Notes: generated by a model not told the origin, from the sequence alone. DNA of 64,000 bases from Acestrorhynchus altus (GCA_034509495.1 CM067511.1:2453236-2517235); one strand, 5' to 3'; shown: positions 32,781 to 44,285, counted from the stretch's first letter. Numbers and translations are program-made.

Positions 32781-33268
32781 CGATGTACAATACAAAATTT
32801 ACATGTGAATCAAAGAACACAGAGAATAAAAGCACAAATGTCTTCCAGATATGAGGCATTTTTAGACTGAAAGCAGCTCAGCAGCTCTTCATCCTCAGAG
32901 AATCCCTTTTTCTTGTTTAAAGAAAGAGTGAAAGCACTCAACGTAATGCTCTCCTTTGTGGTGGATTAAACACTTGACAGTGCATCTGATACACCCACTC
33001 CACTGCAGCTTATTTCAGAAATGCATAAAAAACAGGCATATGGAGTGACACCATGATTATAGACTCTACAGGCAGGGTTTAGTCAAAGTTTTTGGGAAAT
33101 AGCTCTGTTTGCACTTGTCTATCGGAACACCTGTGATTATCAAACAGCACACAATACAGAAATACGTGTATTTGTATCATTATTGGGCTCTCGTCCAAAA
33201 GGAAGTGGACATTTCCTCCTTAAAGTGCTTGAGGTTTGGATATTTTATGAGAAGGGACGTAGCTGCTC
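32781..33268. other. astn1 intron, no gene seen
   Basis: Unremarkable. Confidence 0.4.
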
Positions 33269-33271
33269 CAT

Positions 33272-33612
33272 CTGGTGGTGGCTCATTCTCGGCACTGCAG
33301 TCATACTGACGTGGTGGTGGTGTGTTAGTGTGTGTTGTGCTGGTATGAGTAGATCAGACACAGCAGTGCTGCTGGCGTTGTTTAAACACTGTGTCCACTC
33401 ACTGTCCACTCTACTGAGTGTCTCCACCTTGTAGATGTAAAGTCAGAGACAGAAGCTCATCTGTTTCTGCACAGTTTGTGTTGGTCGTCCTCTAGTCCTT
33501 CATCAGTGCTCACAGGACGCTGCCCACAGGACGCTGTCGGCTGGACATTTCTGGTTGGTGGACTGTTCTTGGTCCAGCAGTGACGGGTGTAAACACTCCA
33601 GAAGCACTAAGT
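33272..33612 (+). mobile_element. Family D, one arm plus middle
   Basis: CTGACGTGGTGGTGGTGTGT, GATCAGACACAGCAGTGCTG, GTAGATGTAAAGTCAGAGAC, CCTTCATCAGTGCTCACAGG and CTGGACATTTCTGGTTGGTG follow; the second arm is absent. Confidence 0.7.
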
Positions 33613-33880
33613 CTCCTGTGGGAAGAAGGTCCACCTCTTTGTATTAGTCTTCAGAAAGCAAAAAGCTCTTAGGTCTTTCATTATCTTCATAGCTTTGGTC
33701 CAGCATCATTTGTTTTTAGATGGTCTGCAGGTCAGGGTCAGGGTTCTTCTGGAGACTCCACCTATCATGTTAAGTGCTGTTCCCAATCCGGGCTGAAATG
33801 TTCCCCATGGATGCTTTGGATGGTGCAGGTGTAGAAGTTCAGGTACTGTTAGATGTGAACTGCACATTTTCCACAGTTAT
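33613..33880. other. astn1 intron, no gene seen
   Basis: Unremarkable. Confidence 0.4.
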
Positions 33881-33881
33881 A

Positions 33882-34372
33882 ATACACAATGGCCAAAGGT
33901 ACTGGGACACCTGCTCATTTGTTTCTTCTGAAATCAAAGCTATTAAACAGTTCATCCTGCTGTTGTTGGAGTAACTGTCTCTACTGTACAGGAAAGTCTT
34001 TCTACTGGATTTTGGAGAACTGCTGTAAGGATTTGATTGCATTCAGCAAAAAAAAAAGCATTAGTAAGGTCAGGATGTTGGACGACTACCACCCCACCCC
34101 ATCCTTATCTCCCCAACTCATCCAAAACTTACTGGATGGAGATCCATCATTCCAGAGATCACAGTTCCACTGCTTCACAGCTCAATGCCGGGGAGCTTTA
34201 TACCCCTCTAGCCCACGCCTGGCATTAGGCATGGTGCCAATAGATTCATGTTAAATCCCATTCTGTTGGCAGTACTTCTTTAGAGGGACTAGACAAGTTG
34301 TGTGTGCATTTGCAACTTAAAGTAGATGAATGCAGGGGTGAAGAGGTGTCCACAAATATTCGGACATAGGTC
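33882..34372 (+). mobile_element. Family B, nearly complete copy
   Basis: CACAATGGCCAAAGGTACTG, GGACACCTGCTCATTTGTTT, GATTTGATTGCATTCAGCAA, CATTCCAGAGATCACAGTTC, AGCTCAATGCCGGGGAGCTT, GCCTGGCATTAGGCATGGTG and the end GTGTCCACAAATATTCGGAC are all present in order. It carries no transposase, so it is non-autonomous. Confidence 0.8.
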
Positions 34373-34905
34373 AGAGCGAAAGCTTAGTGTTACTGAATTC
34401 AGAGGTACATAACTAAATGATGATGCTTTGAGGTAGTGTTTGGGGTGTAGTAGCTGGAGTGATGTAATTGTATATAATTGTCCCTTTTCCTGCTGAAACA
34501 GTGGATCATCGAGAGGCATTAACAAGCCGATTGGCTGCAGTGGACTCTATTTTCCACTCTTTCTGCTGAAAACTTCTAAGGAAGGCTCGGCCTTTTCCGT
34601 ACAGTGTAAAAGGGTTTTAAGATTGCAAGCAGCTACCACACATCAGGCGGACAGGCCAAGCGAAGCAGGCAGTGTGGCAGGCAAACTCAATCATGAGAAA
34701 CCGTTGCGCATCCTTGAGACAATTGCACACCTCTGGGTTGAAAAGTTTCCAGCACTTGCGGTGAGGGTAGTGTTACCGTCAGCCAACGAAATCGCAGGTC
34801 TTTGCTGAGGTTGGTGGCTCTAACCGTATTCCCGTTTCCTGTGTTTCACCAATACTTTCCATTTTTCTATTTGATGGTCTCATAAAATGCAGACTCTGAG
34901 TACAA
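34373..34905. other. astn1 intron, no gene seen
   Basis: Unremarkable. Confidence 0.4.
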
Positions 34906-34975
34906 TATGTGTCCAAATGTTTGTGGACACCCCTTCTCATGAATGCATTCAGCTGCTTTAACTCTTACCACTCAA
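34906..34975 (-). mobile_element. Family B terminal fragment
   Basis: GTGTCCAAATGTTTGTGGAC-ACCCCTTCTC-ATGAATGCATTCAGCTGC. Confidence 0.65.
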
Positions 34976-35007
34976 GATCAGCACTATGCGGGCAGTTACA
35001 TGAGTGT

Positions 35008-35395
35008 TTTCTAGACTTCATATCTCAGGATCAGAGAAACCTACAGACATGGTACACATATCATAAAAAACTACAAAACACACCCCTACGACAGTGCATG
35101 TTTACTGCTCCGTCCATGCTCAACCTGCATACAGACTCTGACTGATCAGAGAGAGGGGGCGGGGCTAATCAAATCAATGACCCAGATAGGGATAGGGATA
35201 ATTACTTTATTTGGACCACTGTCAACTTATTATTATACATATCGTTGTCAATCTAATGAAAATGATGGTCAATTATAGTCTATAATCTTCTAAAAAACAA
35301 TATCTGGTGTGTGTGTGACTGTCTTTTATAAATACTTTAATGTTTTGTTGAATAAAATACGTCAACACTGGCCTACAGTTCTAAATGGTAAATGA
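35008..35395 (-). mobile_element. Family A copy
   Basis: TTCATATCTCAGGATCAGAG, CAGTGCATGTTTACTGCTCC, a single GC-box unit, TTATTTGGACCACTGTCAAC, ATCTGGTGTGTGTGTGACTG and a left end CCTACAGTTCTAAATGG. The TTAA has decayed. Confidence 0.65.
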
Positions 35396-35858
35396 GAAAA
35401 GGAGATGTCTGATGTTTGTTGTGGTATTAAAGGGTTAACGTGTGATTAGTCGCATTAGCTCGTCTCCCTCTCACTTAAACAGCAACGAGAGATGGAGGCT
35501 CGTCTCTCAGCAGCAGTCATGTCAAGTAATGAGCTTTCTAGCAGTTCTGTGTTTATCTCTTAAGCGTACGTCCTTATCCTTGAGTGTCAAGACATCACAT
35601 TAATTAAGCTGTTTAGCAGCAATCCAGGTGAGCTACTTCACTCGAGAGCTGTTTCTTAGTGAGCGCTGTCTCTCCAGTGCGCTTGGTGTGTTTGCTTTAT
35701 TCTGTCTTCGCTGAGTCAGCACTGATTAATGATAACGTTAACGTGCATCCATCCAGACCTCCCGTACCAGACATACTCAGCCTCCTCCTTCAGACACAGA
35801 GATGGGCTGGTGGTTTAATTACTGGAGACTGTAGAAGGTGTACACTATACACTACATG
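35396..35858. other. astn1 intron, no gene seen
   Basis: Unremarkable. Confidence 0.4.
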
Positions 35859-35861
35859 GAG

Positions 35862-36487
35862 ACACAACTCAGGATCAACTCAGGAGTAACCTATTGACAT
35901 CATAGTCATATCATAGACTTACCCTATCAGAAATCACAATTTGAACTGAATCGAATCCCAGTTTCATGTCAAAGGAGCTTCCAGTGCATGTTTACTGCTC
36001 TGTCCACGTGTACATGCTCAACCTGCATACAGACTCTGATCAGAGAGAGGGGGCGGGGCTGATGCTCAACCTGCATACAGACTCTGACTGATCAGAGAGA
36101 GGGGGCGGGGCTGATGCTCAACCTGCATACAGACTCTGACTGATCAGAGAGAGGGGGCGGGGCTGATGTTCAACCTGCTTACAGACTCTGACTGATCAGA
36201 GAGAGGGGGCGGGGCTGATGCTCAACCTGCATACAGACTCTGACTGATCAGAGGGAGTAAAAAAATAAAGTGTATTTAGTCCTTATGAGCAAAAAAATAA
36301 CACAAATATTATATAAGCACATGCACTTTTTTAATCAAAACAGGGTCATTTAGTTTCTGTTTACATCTCATGTGAAGACAAACCTGCATGTCCTCGGATC
36401 TGCTAAAAATAACAATATCTGGTGTGTGAACATCTCCGTCAAATTATTTAAAGATCCCACATAATTGGCCTAGAGTTCTAAAGGTTA
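35862..36487 (-). mobile_element. Family A copy with five tandem GC-box units and left-end TTAA
   Basis: ACTCAGGATCAACTCAGGAG-like start, GAATCGAATCCCAGTTTCAT, then five units at 36014-36257 (52-bp period: GATGCTCAACC begins at 36061 and 36113; a variant begins at 36165 and 36217), then AACAATATCTGGTGTGTGAA and GAGTTCTAAAGG-TTAA at about 36472-36487. Confidence 0.8.
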
Positions 36488-37380
36488 ACACATACAGTAT
36501 CATAAGTTGTGAATCCAATCCTAGAAGGCAAAAACATGCAACATATGAGACTTTACTGGAGATACTTCATGCTTTGTGATTTAGGTAAATAAAAGATGGT
36601 TGGAGGTTGATCTTTGCCACCTTGGATATTAGTTTCTCTATCCTGCCACTGGCACAACAGCTCACTGTGTCCATTAGAGTAAAGAATCTCACAGTAGGGC
36701 TTCCACACCTCAGGGATTATTACTTATTTAACTTGTGGTTTCATCCAATGCAGCTCATATTAGCTGGTTACTATAGAGACAATTGCTCTGGAGAATGACA
36801 GGGTTAAGTGCATTGGTCAAGGGGACAATGACAACAGCCGGGAACTCTAGTGGTCACGATCAAACTCCTGACCTCACAGTTCACGGCCAAGTCCTCCAGC
36901 ATCGCCCATCATCCAGCTGAAGCCTGTTCTGCACTCAAGACTCTCTGAATGCATAATCATGCTTGGCTATAAGCAGCATCTCCTCTGGGACGGCTTTAAG
37001 TCTGTAATCACAAGCTGGTTATTTCCTGGAAGTCCAAGCACACAAACAGCAAGATAAATAAATAAATAAACAAACCCAGGAGAAATCACTGACCGAGTCT
37101 GATCTAATGTGGCCTTAATGTCGGGCAGGCTTAACTCCTCTACCGGTCAGACTAGAGATGGAGGAAACCTCTGTGTATACTCAGGCCACTGTGGCCAGGC
37201 ATGGGGATTAGAGCCGATTTAATGTCCAGGCCCCGCCGAGCACACTAACCTGTGGGCCTCATTCTAGCTATTCAGCGCTAATCCTTCTCCTTTTCCTTTT
37301 TTCCTTGACGGGGTGTAAACTGTGACATAGAACACGAGGAACAACAAGGAATATTTGAGATGAAGCAAAGCCATGAACTG
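36488..37380. other. astn1 intron, no gene seen
   Basis: Unremarkable unique sequence with a short AAAT run near 37055. Confidence 0.45.
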
Positions 37381-37384
37381 TAAT

Positions 37385-37665
37385 TAGATTAGATCAGATC
37401 TGTCGCTTTTACAGAAGTAATGTCTCTGCCAGACGTCTCTGCGTGGAGTTGTAGAGGTTCCTGATAGTGTCCTGTGATAATCCATCCCATGCAGCTTGAA
37501 TGTTCTCACTCAGTTCCTGCAGATTGGGCGGTAGGGGTGGAGCGTTGATAGATACGTCATTGTTTCTGAAAGCCTCAGAGACCTCTTTGGATCTGGCTAT
37601 GGTGATGCCACTCACTTCAACAATCAAGAGCAAACCAAGTCTGAGGTCCATCCCATGCATTAAAT
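37385..37665 (-). pseudogene. Tc1-like transposase fragment, rearranged
   Basis: The minus frame has LQELSENIQAAWDGLSQDTI-RNLYNSTQRRLAE (C-terminal end, as at 32200) preceded by ARSKEVSEAFRNND, which resembles the N-terminal start of another Tc1-like protein. The two parts do not belong next to each other. Confidence 0.6.
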
Positions 37666-37777
37666 ATATATATAGCAGGATGACTCATGGAGGACAGCAC
37701 TGCTTGCTGAATGTCAGAGAATCTATCCATACTCCCTGTCTGTGTGAGATCAGCCCTACCTCTTCCACTGATCAGTC

Positions 37778-37779
<2 letters not shown>

Positions 37780-37811
<32 letters not shown>
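37780..37811. repeat. (TA)n microsatellite
   Basis: About 16 TA units; immediately followed by a family A right end. Confidence 0.95.
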
Positions 37812-37814
<3 letters not shown>

Positions 37815-37915
37815 CTGTGTATCATGTCTGTAGTTTACTCTGATCCTGAGATATGAAGCCTAGAAAACAGCATGTAGCTGCAAAGTGTGGATCTCCAGCT
37901 GTAAGTGTTCAGGTG
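37812..37915 (+). mobile_element. Family A right-end fragment
   Basis: GATCTGTGTATCATGTCTGT, TGATCCTGAGATATGAAGCC, TAGAAAACAGCATGTAGCTG, ending CTGTAAGTGTTCA, a decayed terminus. Confidence 0.65.
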
Positions 37916-38261
37916 AATTTTGCAGCATAGAAAGGTTCATCCTCAACCAGTGTGAATTACTAATCAACCCTCATTTATTCACTCCAAAGATTAGAAAATC
38001 CATGCTTTTCTATCTGAGCTGATTTAGCGCTGTGCTCTCGCACTTTAAGCTGTTATTTATGGCTTTTTTTTCTTCTCACTTCGTTTCGCACCGTAAGTTC
38101 ACCATGTGTTGATCACCGATCCTGTTAACCTCATGAAAATGTATGTATATTTGTGGATGAGGAAAATGAATGAGGAAAATGAATTACAACCAGCGTCGTG
38201 TTTGGCCTCCGCTCTTCACATTTGCTGACCGCCCACTCATAGCGGGACGACACCGGCTCTA

Positions 38262-38660
38262 GCACACAGCAGGCAAAGTTTGGACACACCTACACTCATC
38301 AACCCGGAAAAGAAATCCTTACACTAATGTGCCCATCCACTTCTGTAGAAACCAAATCCTTCGTGTATTCAAAAGCATGCACACAGTAGATACCAAGTAG
38401 TAGGTATTTTTTGATGTTTTGGACTCTTGGATTTAGTATATTCACCAAATCTTCACAGCAATGCTCCGAAGTCTAGTAGACAAGCTTCCCTGGACAGTAG
38501 AGACAGTTACTCCGACAAAAGCAGGATCAACTTTTTAACACCCTTAATTTCAGAAGAAAGAGTGAGTGAGCAGATGTCCCAATACTTTTGTCCATACAGT
38601 ATATGTATAATATACATATGCATTCAGCCAGGTGTGCCCAAACCTTTGACTGGCACCGTA
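38262..38660. mobile_element. Tc1-like MITE ends enclosing a family B fragment
   Basis: GCAAAGTTTGGACACACCTA at 38272 and CAGGTGTGCCCAAACCTTTG-ACTGGCACCGTA at 38628 are inverted Tc1-type ends. Between them, 38440-38605 is a minus-strand family B left end (GACAGTAGAGACAGTTACTC, CCAATACTTTTGTCCATA). Confidence 0.6.
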
Positions 38661-39176
38661 TTTATTTCTATATTTTAGTGGCCTGGTACGAAACTGTGCT
38701 CGACAGAGTTCAGAGCTTCAGGCGGGTAGCTGAGCAGCACCCAAAGGAGCGGTTCTGCTCTGAATTTGCACATGAAGGTGAGATAGGATGTTGTTTTGTA
38801 AAATTAGCCTGTTGTTCACAACCAAAGACGTTTTTTTTTTTTTTTTTTGCAGCATCCAGATAAGAAAAAAAGCAGCTGCCTGTGGCTGGAGAGCTAAATC
38901 AATACAGGACTGTAAAGCAGAAATGAGATTGCACTGTATAAATTAACTGTCGCAAGGGTTACGGATGCAGGGGACTCATTTCCGTGGGCCAGCGGCGCTC
39001 ACGGACAGCACAAATGGGTTTAACCCTTTCACACCGCCACTTTAGGAATTACTGCTAACAGCTGAAAGCATAAGGTCACTTAAAGGACCCCTGTCCTGCA
39101 CTTCAAGGTTCAATTACAACATCTGCGTGGGTTTATGCACCAAAAGCTGGCATTGCTTTATCTCCTTTAAGACTAA
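38661..39176. other. astn1 intron, no gene; poly-T at 38830
   Basis: A T19 run, otherwise unremarkable. Confidence 0.45.
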
Positions 39177-39177
39177 T

Positions 39178-39530
39178 ATACACCATGTCCAAATATGTGT
39201 GGACACCTCTTCTAATGAATGCACACGTTATGTTTCGCCCGTTGCTGACACAGATGTGCATATGCACACACAGCTTGTGAGAATAGCATAGAATAGCATT
39301 CTCTGGAGCAGGCCGAACATCAACCTGTTGGCACTATGAGGGGTATAAAGGAATATAAAGCCCCCCGGCATTGAGCTTTGGAACAGTGGAACAGTGGAGC
39401 TCCATCCAGAACTTTTGAGATGAGATGATCTGGAGGATCCAACATCCAGACCTCACTACAGCTGCTGTAGCTGGATGCAATCAGATCCTCACAGCAATGC
39501 TCCACACCAGTAGAAAGTATCTTTGTCCAT
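39178..39530 (-). mobile_element. Family B copy
   Basis: ATGTCCAAATATGTGTGGAC, GCTGACACAGATGTGCATAT, GGGGTATAAAGGAATATAAA, GCCCCCCGGCATTGAGCTTT and CAGATCCTCACAGCAATGCT are in order; GTGGAACAGTGGA is locally duplicated. Confidence 0.7.
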
Positions 39531-39599
39531 CTACTGTTTATAAATGAGCTCTGTTCTGATTGGCTGCTCAGTATTGTGCCTCACGCATAAAGCCTGTCA

Positions 39600-40090
39600 A
39601 ACCTGAAATGCTCCTCATAAGGTCGTTGTGAGTGGGTGGGGCTAAAGAGCTCATCAAAGGGCTTAGTGTGCATACAACGACTGTATGGAGTGAACAGTGA
39701 ACAGAGAACCTCATTTAGAAAGCTTTTCTGTGCAAGTGGGCGGAGCCAAACAGGTGCAGGCCGAATAAACCTGTATACATTGAATTCAAAACAAAGAGCA
39801 TAGTGTCCAATGGAGTGTACATTAGTGAACAGCTTAGAACCCCATTGTGCCTCATTAAAAAATGTGATCTAGGCTAGAACACTCCTTATGACTTCACCGT
39901 GAATGGGCGGGGCTAAATGGAACAGCGAACTGGTAAATATGATTACAAAAAGTAGTGAATTCAAAACAAACAGGGAGTGGACAGCTAAGAAGTGTGTTGC
40001 ACCTAACTCCTTATGACTGGGCGTGGCTAAACTGCAGTAGGCTGAATAAGCAGATATATGTGAGTACATTGTTCTTTGGGACGTCACAAA
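39600..40090. repeat. Diverged tandem units with GGGCGGGGCTAAA
   Basis: CTTATGACTTCACCGTGAAT-GGGCGGGGCTAAA type text occurs near 39640, 39735, 39900 and 40018, each followed by AGGC(T/C)GAATAA and ATTCAAAACAAA-like words. A further copy is at 41296-41360. Unit spacing is irregular (about 95-165 bp). Confidence 0.55.
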
Positions 40091-41290
40091 AATAACACTA
40101 AGGTTAGTAGTGTTACTAAGGCTGGTAGCTTAGTGTCTTAGGTAGATGTGAGCTTTTAGTGGAATCGAACCCAGACGTCTTGCTCCATTCACCACTGTGA
40201 AAAATTCACACCAGACCACTCTGAATTTACATCGCAACTGTTTTATTAGTTGGGATTTTCTTCCCACTTCATTCATTATCAAACAATCACGATTCCGCTC
40301 AGTTTAACAATCAGGCCAATGCACAACAACTTATTTTTAATTTATTGTGCCTTTTATTCGACTCGATAAATTGCCGCTGATGCCCAGAGGGAACGAGAAA
40401 GTGTTTTTGTCTCACCCACCACCTGTTTCCCCCACGTTCTCCAATTAGGATCCCTATTATAAGCCCCTCCTCCTTTCCTTTCCACGTGGGATGCTGGCTG
40501 AGCATGTCAAAGCCACCGGCTCTCGGTACCTGAAGTCTCTTTATTATGGAGGGAAATCGCATTTAATTAGCATATTCATTCCAGGGGGGTGATGCACGGT
40601 GCTAATGTAATGTAATCTTATCAAAAGCACCGGCGTCAAAGGAGGGTTCCACTCACTGGAGACGGAGAACGAAAGGGTGAACCTTTGGGGCGCCCGATAG
40701 CTGTCTCCCTTCATTAGCACTGATCAAACAAGCTCACAGTGGGAGAAAAATGCAGCGAGCTTAAAGACTGTGTGCGTTAGAATTGAACACACCATACCAT
40801 GCGCAACCTTTTCCCTCCTGCCAGCAGGTCGCGCGAGGTTCGCCTACTTTTCCTGCGCTCGCGGGACTGAAATAGCAGCGTACAATAGGCTGCGCACCTT
40901 CCTCATATCAATTCCGCCTACTTTCCTTTTCCCTCCTATATCCAATTTCACACACTGCACTTTATCTGCTTGCGAAAAACTGCTAATGTGAGAGAAAAGA
41001 CACAAAAGAGAGACGGCAAGTCCATTTAGGCCTTCACGGAAGCTGTCGACTCACAGCTGACCTCTGCTGGAAATGGGTTATTCTTCAAATCTGGTTAAAG
41101 GGAGTAAAACCAGCAACACTTGATGGTACCAGTGTGTAATGGGATGAAGAAAACACTGGTTATATCGTTTAAATAACAAGTTTAATTTCCAAGACCATCC
41201 TTACTACCATCTACCAATCAGAACGACACCCTTAAGGCCCAGGCCCTATTTAAGGGGTTTGTCCCTTTTTTTTGACGTCGCAACTCTATC
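40091..41290. other. astn1 intron, no gene; conserved-element candidate at about 40205-40640
   Basis: Repeat-free block with AATTTATTGTGCCTTTTATT and ATTTAATTAGCATATTCATT-type cores. Any regulatory role is a guess. Confidence 0.35.
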
Positions 41291-41445
41291 GCCTCTTTAT
41301 GACTTCATTATGAATGGGCGGGGCTAAACTGCTGTAGGCTGAATAAGAGGATGTATGTGAGTGCATTATTCTTTTGGACTTTGTTCAAAATGGCCAATAT
41401 CTCAGGTATTAAAACTGGATTTTACTAACAGCACTTTTGATAACA

Positions 41446-41446
<1 letters not shown>

Positions 41447-41511
<65 letters not shown>
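41447..41511. repeat. (ATT)n microsatellite
   Basis: About 21 units. Confidence 0.96.
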
Positions 41512-41654
41512 GTCTTTCCACAAAATGATTTCCACAATGAATTACTCACGGGCTCTTCCCTGCACTGCAATGACATCTCTATTTTTTTAGAAACCGAGAA
41601 GACAAGGTGTGATTTTGCCCTCACTCTGAGGGTCTAGGGCACTAAGAGTTAAAA

Positions 41655-41852
41655 TACACTATATGTCCAAAATCTTAGTGGACACCGCTTCTAATAACTG
41701 CATTCAGCTACTTGATGTTGCACCCATTGCTGACAAAGATGTGCAAATGCACACACAGCTTGTCTAGTCCCTGTACAGAAGTACTGCCAATAGAATAGGA
41801 CTCTCTGGAAAAACATCAATATGTTGAGACTAATCCCAGGCGTGAGCTACAG
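41655..41852 (-). mobile_element. Family B right half with terminus
   Basis: TACACTATATGTCCAAAATC-TTAGTGGACACC begins the copy; CTTGTCTAGTCCCTGTACAG and GCCAATAGAATAGGACTCTC follow. Confidence 0.75.
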
Positions 41853-42546
41853 GGAAAACTGCCTGTGAAAAGCGGATCTCGATTAAAATGTTGAAAAATG
41901 TTAATCATCTTCATTTTTGAAAATGTAATAAACAGTATATTTAAAAGTTCAGCTATTTATTTTGTAATAAAGTGTTTCCATCATTGTTCGAAATAAAGAA
42001 AGACCCTTTCACCAGCACAGCACTTCATGTGGAGACTGAAGAACTGGCTGTCAGGGTTTTATATGCTCGTTAAATCACTCCTCATCTTTTAATGACAACA
42101 TTTACAAGCTAAAGAGTGAAAGCATATCATGCCTGGCCACCGGTGCTTCTGCTCCTCCCGTCCAGCCGCAGAACCCCAAGGACTGCAGAGTCTCCTGCTT
42201 TTAGTGTAATGAAAAGTGCTGTAAGCAATGGTCAGTTTGCCTGTGCCCTCATGGATGACCACTCTACCATCTGTGAATAAGTGGATAGATGAAGAAAAAG
42301 AGGGAATGGATGAAGGGAGTGGAGCATAGGGAGAGAGGGATGAGCAAAGGATATAAAAGGAAGGCCATTGAGGTTAAGGGTAAAAAAGAGAAGATGAGGT
42401 AAGATATGAGTCAGGGAAGAAATTTATTTGTTAGAGAAATAGATGGAGCGTGGAAGGAGTGGAGAAAATGGACTGGGAAATTACTCGAACACTGATCGGT
42501 CCATATTGTGGTTATTACACCGACACTGGGCTTGTATGCTTTGAAA
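41853..42546. other. astn1 intron, no gene seen
   Basis: Purine-rich from 42270 to 42475; unremarkable otherwise. CCACTGGCCAATTTATTAGA-AACAC at 42553 is one 42-bp-type word. Confidence 0.45.
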
Positions 42547-42697
42547 GTTCAACCACTGGCCAATTTATTAGAAACACTTGTACCTATATTATTGCTGTAC
42601 TCTGTATGTTTAAGATTAAACTATCAGTTTCTAAGCACTAAAAAAGGCTAAAAAACAGATCTATACACCATATATCATGACCATTACATCCCCTGAT

Positions 42698-43145
42698 CTG
42701 AACATCATTTAAAATCTGTTATACAGCTATTATAACCATAGCTGTATAACCAGAAACCATATAACCAGAAAACATAAAATCAGTAACCTTATAACCAGTA
42801 ACTGTATAACCAGTAACAGTATAACTTGTAACTGTATAACCAGAAACCATATAACCAGTAACCTTGTAACCAGTATCCTTGTAACCAGTAACTGTATAAC
42901 CAGTAACAGTAAATCTGAACATCATTTAAAATCTGTTATACAGGTATTATACCAGTCACTGTATAACCATAAACCATATAACCAGAAACCATATAACCAG
43001 TAACCTTGTAACCAGTAACAGTATAACAGAAACTATATAACCAGAAAACATAAAATCAGTAACCTTGTAACCAGTAACTATATAACCAGTAATTGTATAA
43101 CTAATAACTGTATAACAGAAACTATATAACCAGAAAACATAAAAG
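42698..43145. repeat. 15-bp minisatellite ATAACCAGTAACTGT, with a 217-bp higher-order repeat
   Basis: Units of TATAACCAGTAACCT type vary at two or three sites over about 420 bp. The non-repeat lead CTGAACATCATTTAAAATCT occurs at 42698 and again at 42915, so a 217-bp block is duplicated. The 15-bp period keeps minus-strand frames open as Y-T-V-T-G repeats, which are not evidence of a protein. Confidence 0.85.
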
Positions 43146-43322
43146 AGAACACAGTTCCACTGCTCCACACCTCACTGCTGGGGGGCTTCATACCCCTAAA
43201 GCCCACACCTGGCATTAGACATGGAGCCAATAGGTTCATGTTTATTATTTGTCTGCTCCAGTGAGTCTTATTCTACAGGCTATACGTCTCAGAGTAGACA
43301 AGCTGTGTGTGCATTTATACAT
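43146..43322 (+). mobile_element. Family B right half
   Basis: GAACACAGTTCCACTGCTCC, GCTGGGGGGCTTCATACCCC, GGCATTAGACATGGAGCCAA and AGACAAGCTGTGTGTGCATT. Confidence 0.7.
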
Positions 43323-44020
43323 AAAAAAAAAATTAAAAGAAAAGTAGTTTGTTTACTTCTAAGAGGACGAAGAGAGGTTGGAAAATGGTTTATGGACTGT
43401 TTTGGTGCATTAAAGCATCATAAGTGGACCTCAGGCAAACAAATAAAATCCAAAAAATGCCCTTTAAAGGTCTAATTACATCGACTCACTTTTATTGAGT
43501 GAAGCAAATAAACATTTTAAGCTCCGTGGGCCGAAATCTTCTCCTTCCTCGATAATTAAAGTAATACGAAACTTCAGTTTCAGTTCCTGAGGCATAAGGC
43601 CTCGGCTGCACATCCTAATACCTGAGCCTCAGCGAAAAATCCTTCCCAATGCTCGACTAGCACTTAATCAGTGTCTAATCTGTTTATTTTCACATTCCAT
43701 TGTGCTCTGACAAACAGCGTGCTGGAAGTGTTAGTGCGCTAAGTAAACACTCTATTGTTTGAGCCGAGCATAAATTACTGTGCTCTCCTCCGACGTGGCC
43801 TAATAACTCTGTAATTCATAATTCAGGGCTTGTTGTTCTTTATGAACATGATAAAGTAGAAGGGGGGGAGTGTGTGTTGGCTGGCTGCGCCGTGGCACTC
43901 CGGGGTGACATTGCAGCTTTATCACTGTAGCGCCGAACACTCGACAGCTTCTCGCTCGCTCTCATTATGTATGATTTCAAACAACAGATATTAAAGCAAG
44001 CAAAGTTATTGCTCATATTT
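43323..44020. other. astn1 intron, no gene; conserved-element candidate at about 43640-43850
   Basis: Repeat-free, with ACATTCCATTGTGCTCTGAC and CTGTAATTCATAATTCAGGG. Function is a guess. Confidence 0.3.
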
Positions 44021-44024
44021 GGCC

Positions 44025-44285
44025 TCTCTGCATCCAGTGCCAGCGCTTATAAATGTCTGGCTTTAAGGCTTTGAGGTGTAAAGCAGAAGGGGGTGCTTTC
44101 AAGGGCGATATAAGATGCAGCAAGATGCTGAAAGGAGATAGACAGGCCATAAGCTGTGAGGTAGGAGGTAAACGTTAAGTCTCATAACCTGCCGAGGGGA
44201 TAAATACACAGCAGGAGGCCAAGCGCCAGCGGCTGATAGCGGGACAGGGCTGACTGGGACTTTCCTTGGTATTGGGTTTGAAATG
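44025..44285 (+). repeat. Duplicated segment, copy 1
   Basis: CAGCGCTTATAAATGTCTGG, GCTTTCAAGGGCGATATAAG and CAGCGGCTGATAGCGGGACA match the copy at 45371-45625 with few gaps; I estimate well over 80 percent identity by eye. Confidence 0.85.

Noticed and set aside
36014..36257. CRISPR-like array
   Set aside because: The 52-bp units abut without unique spacers, and the sequence is a vertebrate intron; it is tandem amplification inside a mobile repeat.
42719..43168. Minus-strand Y-T-V-T-G repeat protein
   Set aside because: Pure consequence of the 15-bp minisatellite; no start context, signal or conservation visible.
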